Of a stretch of 64,000 bases of DNA, positions 24,606-35,700 are shown piece after piece (position 1 is the stretch's first letter; every line of letters starts with the position of its first letter). A program made the position numbers and the translations under genes. This DNA comes from Todiramphus chloris collaris (Eukaryota > Chordata > Aves > Coraciiformes > Alcedinidae), in contig JANVCC010000152.1 of assembly GCA_025345505.1 (NCBI GenBank), positions 2,675,318-2,739,317 on the forward strand, read 5' to 3'. The notes under the pieces are model-generated. The model worked only from the letters and a program-made list of their open reading frames with translations. It searched no databases and was not told the DNA's origin.

Positions 24606-26274
24606 AGAAGAAACGTTCAAGTTTCTTTCCTTTGGTTGCCAGTGCTAAAATATGCTAACAGCATTAAAGGCAAGGGACGACTTGCAGAGCTCACAATCTG
24701 TATTCAGCATAATTAGCAGATGCCAATTTAACTTATTACTGCTTCTGCCTTTCTATATTATAAAAAGGATGTCAATGAAAACCTGTTATCTAAATGACTG
24801 TTTTCTCAGTGCTGATATAAAGCAACAATCATGGGAAAATAGAGTCACAGAGCATGTGTTAGGAAATACCTGATTTTGAAATGACATTACAAACAGCTAC
24901 AGTAAAGAAAGAAATTAATGCCTGCAGACAGGACTTTTCTCTCTTCCTTCACACTTTCATTTTTAGACTATTTTTAAACTAATTACATATTTGGTGGCAT
25001 TCCTAGTTAATAAGCAACAGAACATTCAAGGTAAAGCAACATAATTAAATGAGGTTGCTCAACTCTCTCAGGCACTGACCATTTCAAAGCATGAGAAACG
25101 AACATCCTTAAGATGCATTTTCTGTACAGAGAACTAACAGCTAAGAAGCAAGAACACAAATACCTGCAAAAGAATCCAAAGCAAGCCCCAAAAACCAGCC
25201 TTTTCCAAAATGCCAAATAACAGACTGTGTCACAGCTAAGGGGACAGTCAGAGAGTGAACTTCTCCTGCCTGCAAAGCTGAAACACATTTTATAAAACAA
25301 AGCCCTCTTGAACTAAGAGGCTGTTGAAAGATGCATCCAGCACACACACACACAAAAAAAGCAGTGCACACCAATGCTGTGAATAAAACAGGTTTCTAAC
25401 ACATAAACGGTACAATGAGGTATCATTTGCTGCTATTTCTGCGGGGAGAAGATGCCTTCCCACTAACATTTCTGCATATTACAACACAGTGAAAAAGAAT
25501 ATTTTAATGAACTATCTTCTGACTCTCAGGGCTAAGTTGAAAAGCCTTGTAAGGCTATGCTTCTCTGCAGCCTTAATCAATTTCAGCTATAACTTAATTT
25601 GTTATGGTGAACAGACAGTGTAAACTTCACCCTTCCCAAGAACTATGGAAAAAAAATAACATTTCACACTCTCCCATAAGCAGTGTATGCAAAGCACAAA
25701 ACAGAACCGCTGCACACATACCCCAATTAAATTGGTCTCTGTGGAAACTAATAACTTTCCACAGTATGCACTGTAATCCAAGTAATAATTTTAAACAGCC
25801 GTAAGCTGCAGCATGATGAACTAAGGCATTCTTACCTTGCAAAGAGTGCTTGAAGGCGTTTAGTTAGAGTAAAAGAGAAGAACGTGCATGTTGCCAAGTA
25901 TTTCCCATGTAAAGGGAATATACTTTACCCCACACATGCGCACGCACACGCAAACTGGGTGCGTGTGCTTCCTAGGTAAAGAAAGGGGACCAGAAAAGAT
26001 AAGCAGCAGCAGTAATGCCCTGGCTTTACATCTCAATCAGTGCAGAGTAAAGCTGGAGGAACCATTTGAGATGAAAAGGGAAAAAATTCCAAGAAACAAG
26101 ATTTTTTTTCCCTCCCCCTGGATGCAAAGAGCTTTACTTGGGTGACCTGTAATACCTTACCATAAAAATCTTCATATCCCACCTCCCTCCTGAGCCAGTT
26201 AGTTGCACATGTCAAATGACACTGCACAAACAATGCACAAAGACTTTAACAAAATATATTACAGAACCCCTTAC

Positions 26275-26964
26275 CTTTTAGTCAGAATAAGTGACAGATA
26301 ACAGGCATGAGAAACTCAGTTGGCACAGTTGCTGTACATATTTCTCTGCGGACTTCTCTTTAGTCGTCCCGAAAGCACTTAACATAAAAAAACTCCAGCT
26401 TGCCTGCTTCATTCTTCAGCAACAGAGATACATGCTGTCACGGTAACGCGAAAAAGCAAAAAGAACTACAGATCTTAGTTTTTAAAGCCTTTGTGTTTAT
26501 GGGGAAGAAAAAGAGGGAGTGGGGAAAAGAAGGAACAGAGCAAAGACTTTTTCTAAGAGGAATCTGGTCTTGTCTGTAGAAGTAACCACAGCACAGGAAC
26601 ATTCAGTTTGAATTTCCCTGTTTGCAAGCTCCTTGGGAAAGATGAAAAAGAAAAAAAAAAAAAAATCAGTCTTTAGGGGAAAAAAAAAATCAAATGCATG
26701 GATGGGGGAAGGGAGAGGAGGAGGGTACTGCTCCTATGTGACATACATATGGAATGAGCATTAGAACAATGCTGACAGGACAGCTAAGCAACTGCACTCT
26801 GGGGCAGCAGTTTTCAAAGCAGAGCTTTTGTAGCTTTGCAGAAAGGAGAAGAAAACAATAAAAAAAAAAAAAAGCCCTCTGCAAAAAGGGGAAAAAAAAA
26901 TAAAAAAAAGAAAAGAAAAATAATATAAATGAAAGGAGCTGTTAATGCCAGAAGAACTACCGGA
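26275..26964 (-). other. Candidate FAT3 5' UTR exon (strong splice signals, unproven)
   Basis: On the FAT3 strand the 3' edge is a near-perfect donor, CTAAAAG/GTAAGG (exon end 26275). The 5' edge could be either of two strong acceptors: CCCCTTTTTGCAG/AGGGC (exon start 26878, 604 bp) or TTTTTCTTCCAG/TCCGG (start 26964, 690 bp), both after long pyrimidine runs. If transcription starts just above it, the block would instead be a first exon ending at the same donor. No long coding frame fits, which is expected for the non-coding exon that the acceptor at 4919 requires. The pyrimidine runs are partly low complexity, so splice-site strength is easily overstated. Confidence 0.35.
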
Positions 26965-27100
26965 CTGGAAGAAAAAAAAAAAAAGAGTTGCCTAATTTCT
27001 GAAAGGGGGGGGCGGGTGCGAAACGCTGCGACTGCTTTCCAGCGATGCAAGCAGCAGCCTTGATGTCTAGTGCACTTACATTTTATGCGGCGCACAGTGG

Positions 27101-27166
27101 GTCCCCTCCTCCCTGCCTGCCTCCCTCCTTCCTTCCCTCCCTCCCTCCCTCCGCCCTCCCTGCCTA
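27101..27166. repeat. Polypyrimidine/polypurine tract, (CCCT)n and (CCTT)n
   Basis: Almost pure C/T on the plus strand; the FAT3-sense strand has tandem GGGA units able to form a quadruplex or triplex. Frames read through it give glycine-rich chance peptides. Confidence 0.9.
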
Positions 27167-27378
27167 GGAAGCTCTCCCTCCCAGGGGACAAGAATTCCAG
27201 TGGACCCAATTAACACTGTACTTTGCTGGCTCCTTGGTATGATCGATATTAAATAAGCTGAGTTTTAGCAGCACTGAAAAATAAAGCAGCCGTGTAATAT
27301 GTGCCTGATGGAGGCTGGGTTTTTTTTCCCCGCTACCTTCCTACTCCCCCAGTCTCGAAACGATCCAACGCGGGAGGA

Positions 27379-27397
27379 TAAATAAATAAATAACTAA
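27379..27397. repeat. Short (AAAT)n tract
   Basis: About four AAAT units, then a doubled GTGCCA unit at about 27399-27412. Confidence 0.75.
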
Positions 27398-27400
27398 GTG

Positions 27401-29614
27401 CCAGTGCCAGTGACACAAGCTGCATCAGAGATTTGTTAGAAACTTGATGGAAGCTGAACATCGGTTGCTCATTTCACTAGCTTCGACAGTGCTTTAATAA
27501 AGTGGATTTACAAATCAATGGGAAGGAATCCAAAGGTTCACAAACAGGCTCTTTCATCAGGTCCGCTGCCTGACCATACAGGAAGTTTGCTGAAGGGGTC
27601 TGGGGGCTGTTTCACCAGCACACTTGTTTTCAATGGACTCCCAACAACAGGACTTATTTGGTTTGGTGAAAGAAATGCAGTAAGAGGTTCAGTGCTTTAA
27701 GGGAATGCAGCCTAGCGTGTTTACTGCTTCGTTCCCGCAGCACGTGCGACAAGGCATCCTACAAATTGCAAATTATTTTAATTTGAAGGGGGAAGTGGTT
27801 GGGAGGCAGTAACCTTCTTTGGTCCTGTTTTGCCTCATCTATCAATCACAGATGGCCATGTAAAAACAATCTACTACAGCCTCTCTCTATAGAGGAAAAG
27901 CAATTACTAGCGTTAACTCTTTGCCACTGCAAATTAATGCAATACAGTCCACAACTGATAGAGTCTCACTGTAAACCATTAATTTAAGAATAAATGGGTG
28001 GTTTGCTTAAACCCAACTGGTCTGAAATTCTCAGGTTAAGAGCTCCCCTTCCCCTTTCCATATTTATATTTGTGTTTGTGAAAGTCAGCGGAGAGAAAAG
28101 CAAGCCATGTTTATTTGATGGGGCCAGTGCAATTCCAAGCTAACAATATTGATCAGTGAACCTGCCCACAAATACAGGTTTTCACCACCAGTAGCTGCTT
28201 TTCCTTTTTTTTTTGTTTCTGGGGTAGCCATGATCTTCAAATCAAACCAGATAAATAGTGCGGAGCAATATCCTTGATTGAACAGCTGGGTTGACCAGTG
28301 ACTTGAATCCATTTCGTTAAATTAATGTGAGATTGCATTTCCATACAAATAAGATCAATTAAAAATACTCGTAAAACCATGCTACCAAAGGCACTGAAGA
28401 GTTAAATTAATTAACTCAAAAAGCCTCCAATTAAGTAATGTTAAGGTTGTGATTCTCTCTTTAGCTGAGGGAGGAAAAAACCCAACAGCAGGACAAAATA
28501 CTAGTTAGTGACTACTAGGAGTAGCTCCAAAGGCCACACTGTTTGTTACAAATTCTTTACAATGCCTAGTTACATCCTTCACTGTTAGATAAATGTGGAA
28601 TATGCAGAAATTCCAAGCAGTGGTCAACCACCCCAACAGCTGTCACAAACCAAAGGCTTATTTACATGGGAAGAACCAAAAGAGCGCACATATATTGTTT
28701 ACACAATAGCCCATGTCTCTCAAGCTACCGTAATTTCAGGCTCCTATATGCTTAATGAAGAGACTGCACTTTACATGTATTGACTTCACAAAAATAATGC
28801 AGCTGATGTGCTTTTTTTGGTGTAAGAAGGGTCAGGGAAGAAGTACCCCTGAGTAACACGGCACTAAGCAGGTCAACACTGGGTTGCAATTTGAATGAGA
28901 GGAAATGACAAAAAACATTCATAGCAAATCACAGAAAACGGTGCAGATCTTCATGCTTCACAGTCATTACTGATCCATCACCACAGTGTGGCAAACATGC
29001 TAGATTTGAAATGAGATACAGAGATCACTGATAATACCAACCTGATGGTCCAGAGTCTGCAAAATCACACTCCCCTTTCACTGTAAGTTAGGGGCCAATG
29101 TCAGCTGGTTAAAGTGTGGCTGACAGTGGCCTCAAATTGCACAAAATACTTCTCTTTGCAAGGGGATCAAAGCAGTTGACAAGCACTTTGAGGTCCCATC
29201 TGAGTGAAAGAACATACACATTCTATCTGCTACAGAAAATGTACCCACCTTCCATGAAAGAGTGAGACACAAAGACAAGCTTCAGCCAGGATAGCTGAGG
29301 AAAGCCTTGCAAAAAAAGGGAAACACCCTCAAAGGGCACCCAGCAATGGCCCTCTTCCCTGCAACTACAGTGTTGATAACTTGAAGCCTCATGTGACACA
29401 AGGTAGGAGAAACTCACAGTAGCAATCAAATTATTTACTCCAAAAAACACTGTAATAAGGATATAATCCACTGAATGTATCCAGGCTGAAGAGGTCCAGT
29501 GGGTAGCTGTGTTTTGGGAAAGGTTGAGGTTTACAGCTGCAGAGGGGATCACAAGTGCTCTTGGAACCCATAAATGATCCGTCCGTCGATCTGTAATCTC
29601 AACACTCTTAGGCA
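27401..29614 (-). other. FAT3: FAT3 5' intron, segment 6: no gene seen
   Basis: Non-coding. The stretch at 28320-28445 is dense in ATTA/TTAAT homeodomain-type motifs and looks like possible conserved non-coding DNA, but I cannot test conservation. Otherwise unremarkable. Confidence 0.55.
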
Positions 29615-29760
29615 CTAGGAAAATCTTTATTATCCTCATTTTAGAGATGATGATTTGAACACTGAAAGCCTAAACTGCTTCCCCAAGGAGATGCAAGAAC
29701 TTCTGGAGAATAGTAGGGAACTGATTCCAGCCTTTTCAAGTCCCTTAACTGCAAAGACTG
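29615..29760 (+). mobile_element. MIR-family ancient SINE fragment
   Basis: The sequence TATTATCCTCATTTTAGAGATGA, CTGCTTCCCCAAGGAGATGC, AGAATAGTAGGGAACTGATTCCAG and TCCCTTAACTGCAAAG follows the MIR core and 3' part in order (ATTATCCCCATTTTACAGATGA ... CTTGCCCAAGGTCACAC ... GGGATTCGAACCCAG ... CTCTTAACCAC, from memory). The best MIR match in the window and consistent with an amniote-wide MIR relative. Confidence 0.6.
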
Positions 29761-32700
29761 TTCTTGTTTCAAACACAAGCAACTGAATTTGACATATTTT
29801 GAAAGTCGAGCTATTTGCTCCTTAAAATATATATCAGCATCATTCTGATCTACTCCTAAGTATTAATCAAAGCAGAGTTCATGGTATTTCAGGCGTTCCT
29901 GTGCTGCTTAAGAAATCCACACATGTATAAATGTTTTATTCCAAATCAAAATTCATAATTCACATTATTTTACTAGAAAATACCTTGAATGTCATTCCAC
30001 AATTAGATACAGCCTCAGTTTGCCAGGACATTGAAAGCCATTGGGGAATTGCATGTGAGGACACCTCATATGTGTGAATGAAAATGGATAGAAAACATCT
30101 CTCAAAATAAGCAAGTATGCCTGTCCCAGACCAGGTGATCGATTAATGCCTCGTTAAAGTTAAAAAAAAAATCTTAAGTGCCACAGTGAAGGTCCTAGTC
30201 CCTAGCTGTCAACAGAAGAACCACTGCTGTTGCTGGAGGCAGAGCAACAAGGATGTGTTGCCTGCCCTGACTTGGGAGAGAGGCTCCGACAATGGAACTC
30301 CCATGCACAGGCACCCTGGTGAGCTGCCTGTGCTGCCTGGAGGTTCTGCTCTGCCACAACAGCCCTTGCACATCCTAGCTGATGCAAATGGTCCCCAGAG
30401 ATCACCGTCACACAAGTACACCAGTGCTGCCACTGTCAGAGCTGGTGCCCTGATGATACCAAAAATATAACCCACAGAACAGCACATTTTTAGCTTAATA
30501 AAATTTGGAGGAACAACACATGCTTGCATTGTTCTCAGAATTCGCTTTATTCACATGAAAGCCAAGTCTATGGAAGCTGTATAGAATACCTAACAGAAAT
30601 CCAAGCTGGAAAGATGCATCAAAGAAAAAGAGCTGTTACCAAAAGAAGTCAGTACTTACTACTTGAGGGAAGGAACTAACGACTGCTAATGGGGTGGTAC
30701 CCAGAGGGAAAGCTAGGAAGACTTTTTCTTCTTTTCTCCTTCAGAAACTACATTGGGAAGTGTCAGCATTTACAACATTCTTTGGAGAACTATGATCTAT
30801 CTGGGTGCTCCCCAAGAACCTATGACTGAAATTGCAAACATGGGAGATTAGCTATGTAAAGACACATGGTGCAACACAGTTTGTTAACAGCTAATCCACT
30901 TTATTACAGGCATCATCGACTCTGTTCATTATGTAAACCTCCTAATTCAACTGTCCTCAAAGACTACAGCCTTCGGCACTATTTAAAGTTGCTTCTATTT
31001 TCTTTCTAATATACTCATTTTGATTCTTAAAAAGCAAATAAATCAGAAGTTTTTTCTCCCTTCCTTTACATTCAGTTTCATATAGTACAATAAATACTAG
31101 AAAATACAAAAGCAAAATAAAAAGCATTTAACTAAATAAACCTTGGCTTCAAAACTCTGATACTTAGAAACAAGGGTGAACGTGTTGTGCTATAGTCTTT
31201 GCTCAAGAATGTGAAAAAATGTCAGTGGATATTTTAAATATTTACCAAATGAAGGGGCTGTATATCAGGTTGCAGAGCTTTGGATTACACACACTTTCAA
31301 GAGATGATGATTCATGTTGATTTACATCAGTAGGCTTGGAGGTTTTGCTTTGTTCTTTTAAATTTCTAATTACATTTTAGTAGCAGAATAAACAGAAAGA
31401 ACACATAAAGCCAGAAACGAAAACTAAAATAAAAATCAAGGAAAACCACCCTTTTAAGGCATTTAACATCAGAGAAGGTTAGTCAGCCAATTACAGTTTA
31501 CAACTGCACAATAAACCACGGCGAGGTTCAGCTGACTAGTGCTCTGCACCATTATGTAGCAAGTACCAAAGATAAAAGGCCAATTTCCTGCTCGACAGTT
31601 GGGTTTCAGTATCGTGCAGCCGCCAGTCTGTGAGGCCGGGTGATTCCCTCCATGGGAATCACTGAACCCTACTCCAAAGTGACTGTGCTCCCAAGGCAGT
31701 CCTCAGCCAGGTGACCCAGATTTGAGAAATCTCATGTAAACCCTCGTGCTGTCAACAAACTCTCCAAAGGTGAGATCTGAAGAAGAGAGTTTTGCAGCAT
31801 GAAAACAGACCCTGTCAGAATTTTGCACCAAGAAAGGGCACAGGCCAGCAGGCACGTGCATGGTGCATATGATGTCCCTCCAGATATGATGTCCCTCCAG
31901 CTACCAGCATCTGTATATTGTTCCTGAAGCTTTCCTCAGGTCCTGACATCTTTTAAGGGTGCCTGACTTTCACTGCTAACCACAAAGGCATTTTATCTCA
32001 ACTGACCAATCTTGCTGGATCTTATTTTCATATGTTTTAACCTGGTCATAGGTACAAAACAGACCCTCCTGAGAAAGGTACTGCAAAATAAGATAGACCA
32101 CGAACTTAAAAAAGCAATGGCTATTTCTCCCCATACCCACCAGAGATGCCCCTGATCTGTACTAGCCAGGTGCTGATGCTGTACCCAAAATCTGACTGCA
32201 GTACAGATAAGCAAATCTAAACTAATTTTAAAGTAGACTGAACAGCATTGCTATTCACACCAGTGAAGCTACAAATACCAGCACAGTCCACATAAATCTA
32301 ATCAGGATCCAGGAAACTCTGACCACTGACCATACCACGATAAAGCATCTGTTACCATGGCTTCACAGCAGACACAGCCACCTAGGAAAGCTTGGTTAAA
32401 GCTTGCTGGGACACTTTTCATGCTTTCTGAATGTAGCATTAGAAATACCTCTCATATACTAGGGAGGAAGGAGCTCAGCTTTCAGAATGAACAGAAAGAA
32501 AAAATGTTGTAAGAAATTCATACCAATGGACTTTTAAGTGCTTGGTTGTAGTTCCCGAGGCTATTAGACGTAGTGTAGGAAGGCTCTTGGCGCACCTGCC
32601 TGGCCCCTCTGAGTGCATGGTCAGCCTGGGACGACTCTGCTACCAACTTGACACAGTCCATACCACCAAGTGTTTAGACAACACACGTCCCACTCCTACC

Positions 32701-35700
32701 CTCGGCCCCACTCACACTGAGCCGTAACACAGGACAGCTCTTCTCAAACAGATTTTCTATACTAGCCCTTCAGTCTCTTTTCTCAGTGCCGAATGAATTA
32801 CTGTGCTTCGGTTCCTTTGCTGCAGCAAGGAAACCTTCCCCCCTTGCTCTGGCTTAGCAGCTTAGGGATGAAGCTGGCTCAGAGGTACAGACTTGTATCA
32901 TAACACACAGCCAAAAGAGCTCCCACGTTGGTCAGGGCACGCCAGTGACCATCTGATGGAAAACCAACAGCATGGGCCAAGACAGTGAGGGGGAGAAATA
33001 AGTATAAATAAAAGCATTACAAGTACCTAAGTAAATTGCTATGTAGCAGTCTGTGATTCCACAGGAAAAAAACCCAGCTTATGTGATGATATGGCTCCAC
33101 AGCTAATTTTGGTTACTGATACGTCAGGCCTGTGTATAGGATATTGGCATACAACATGGAATATATTTTAAGTGTCACTTTGCTTGAATGCATACCTCCA
33201 GCACATGCTAATAATGGTTTAAATGTAAAACCCTGCCACGTCACAGCTGCTCACATCTATTACTTTTGAAGACAGAAAGTAACTGCTAAGCATCATTCTT
33301 CAGAAATGGAGAGAGAATGTGGGAAAAGAGATGGATGGATTTGGCAAGAGATCGCAAATGCCTAGGATTTCTGTCTCCCGCTCACTGTAAGTGTGCATAC
33401 TTGACTCTTTCTCCAGTTTTATTTTAGCAGCAACTTTTCTGAGCATCTTTTGCAAGCCAGCCCAAACCACTACAAAGTGTCTTGGCACATCCCATCACCA
33501 CAACCCCATCACAGTGGTCAAGCGGTCAAAATCCTCATCAACACATTTTCAGAATACGCACTGCATCAGAGTAAACAAACGCATGCCTGTTATACGTGAA
33601 CAGCCCCTTTGAGAGTCTCCTGGTAAGATACAGCTTTTAGGGTGTTTTCAGGCACACTAGGAGGGGACAACTCACCTTCCCATCTCTAAAGATCCAAAGC
33701 CCAAATATATTAGTTCCACACTAAACAGGCAAAATTACAATTCTCTCCTCTGAAACCTTGTTTTCCGCTAGTTTCGTATCACTTTTGCCACCAAAGCTCT
33801 TTCCCCTCTCTCCCCCACATGATATAATTGATTCATATTCTATGATTTGCCTATATGGACCTCAGTTATTCCTTAGAGAGGACAGAACAGAAAATAGAGA
33901 CACCACTCTGAAAGACCATATATTTCTAACAGGTTTCCAGAATGGCTAGACTGATGGGCTCGCTATTAGGAGAGGGTGGATTAGTGTAATTGCCTTACAG
34001 TTTTGACAGTTTCTGTCATCTTCAGAACAGATGTTCTCTGTGTTCTGCCCTATTTGCTAAACGCTATCAAGTGACAATTCCCATCCATTTTGGGGAGGAC
34101 TCCTGAAGCAAACTGGCAGGGTCTTTAAAGTGACTTGTTTTTAGGATTACTCCTTCAAAGGCTACAAGTCTGGTTGCCATGGTTTCTGGAGGTTAAACCT
34201 GGCAGGGCTAATGTCTTTATCAAAGCCAAGCACCTGCTGTGGGAACAAGTCCCGAAGCCTGTAGATGCTCCACAAAAGCAACTGCCGGGCTAGGGATCCT
34301 CGCAAAAGGAGCTGGAAGGGAGCATGCCAAAAAAGGCAGCACCTTAATAGAAAATGGTAGCTGGGATAGGCTAATCCTGGTGGACTGGTAGGAGTGAGGA
34401 ACTTGCCAGTAAAAGGGGAAAATAATAAAGAATTGGGTATCCCTTTCCAAATGAATTTCAATGGAGATGAGTCCGAGTTTGGCATAGTAATAGATAGCTA
34501 TCAGCTCTCCAGTAATTCTGGGACTAAACATTATCCATCAACATGGGCTTCAAATCCCTCAGGCAGGGAGGATGGTAACTCATTAGGTACAGACTACTTC
34601 TCAAGGCAACTCTAATCAAACATCTTGGAGGACCTCCATACTGTTGGTGTATTATTTCCAGCAAAGATGTAAAACCAAAATCCAGAAGAAGACATTATCC
34701 TTAGACAATCCCATGTTATTGCTATAAGAGATGAAAAATTACATCTTCATCCATTTCCCAAGCACAACTTCAACAACTTAAGCCAACACAAGGAAGAGGG
34801 GAGAAGAGCAGGGGTGAATAAATGTATCTTGCCCTTGATCCATTTTGGGAAAGACAGTTCCCATTGTCCTGAGTCATTCTGAACCCATCCTTCCTCAGCA
34901 AGTGGAACGGCCAAGAGCAGGGCTGGGACATCCACCACTTGGGACAGCCCCAGTGGAGACAGCAAGAAGCAGCACTATGTCTACCACGCGTGCTGTGGCT
35001 CACATGTGCTAGGGCTCAATGATATCTGCTCCAAAACACTCACATTGAGCCACGTACCATTGCATCCGAAGACAGTAAAACCCAGTGAAAGTGTGACAAA
35101 AGTGAGAACTGCTGCCCACAATATCCAGCACTGCACGAAAATGAGAGCAGACAAAAACTGCGCAATGAGATAATATGCACTGTATCCTGTGAGGTTCGTG
35201 TTGTGGCAAACAATAGAGACAAGAGATCAGGGTTCACCATATAGAAAGCACAGACTTCAGTTTAATTGTTACTAAACTACGTGCTACATGAGTAATTGCA
35301 TTTATGGATGTTCCTGGCAGAGACAGAGGGGAACCCATCCTCTCAGGGCAGCTAAGTGCTTGACTTCTGTGTATTTTTATGTGTTTGTCAAACACTTAGA
35401 CACTACAGGCACTTAGAATCCTTTAAATAAATAAAATGCATTGGGTTAGTTCAGCGCAAAAGGCACTGTATCAATGCATGTTAACTACTTTCAATGGAAA
35501 TTATAACAGGATATGGGCTTAAGTGCAGCCAAAAGAAAAGCCTAATAAAAATAGGGTAGCAGGGAGAGAGGGGAGGAAATGTAAGGCTGACAGAATTGCA
35601 GCCTCAAAGAAATCACAACAGTAGATCTGAGAATAGCTCAGATCATAAGATAGAGAGGGAGAAAAAGCACCTCCTGTTTTACAATGATTGGGCCAGTGCA

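Larger units (their letters stand above)
20311..26274 (-). other. FAT3: FAT3 5' intron, segment 5: no gene seen
   Basis: Contains the poly-G block at 20465-20503, TA/TG repeats at 22664-22689, an A-rich tract at 24496-24605 and a short (CA)n at 25340-25353. Opposed frames of about 120 codons at 23462-23855 overlap each other and are judged chance. A strong donor-like site on the FAT3 strand (GCAAG/GTAAGA, exon end 25836) has no convincing partner acceptor. Confidence 0.6.
26965..27400 (-). promoter_or_regulatory. Candidate promoter-like region upstream of the putative FAT3 5' exon
   Basis: This is one of the few CpG-bearing, GC-richer spots in the window (several CpG at 27008-27095 and 27345-27375). 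It has a homopurine G-rich block on the FAT3 strand (27101-27166) and a TATA-like CATAAAAT at about 27079-27086 in the FAT3 direction. It is not a full CpG island. The call depends on the adjacent exon candidate being real. Confidence 0.25.

Noticed and set aside
26814-27209. A 131-codon glycine/arginine- then phenylalanine-rich minus-strand frame
   Set aside because: Generated by the GGGA and poly-T tracts; low complexity only.
34900-34970. GGGACATCCACCACTTGGGA resembling an antisense CR1 block
   Set aside because: Only about 15 bases match and the flanks do not continue in CR1 order.
35380-35440. CACTTAG...CAGGCACTTAGAATCC resembling MIR
   Set aside because: Match too short and out of proportion with the consensus spacing.
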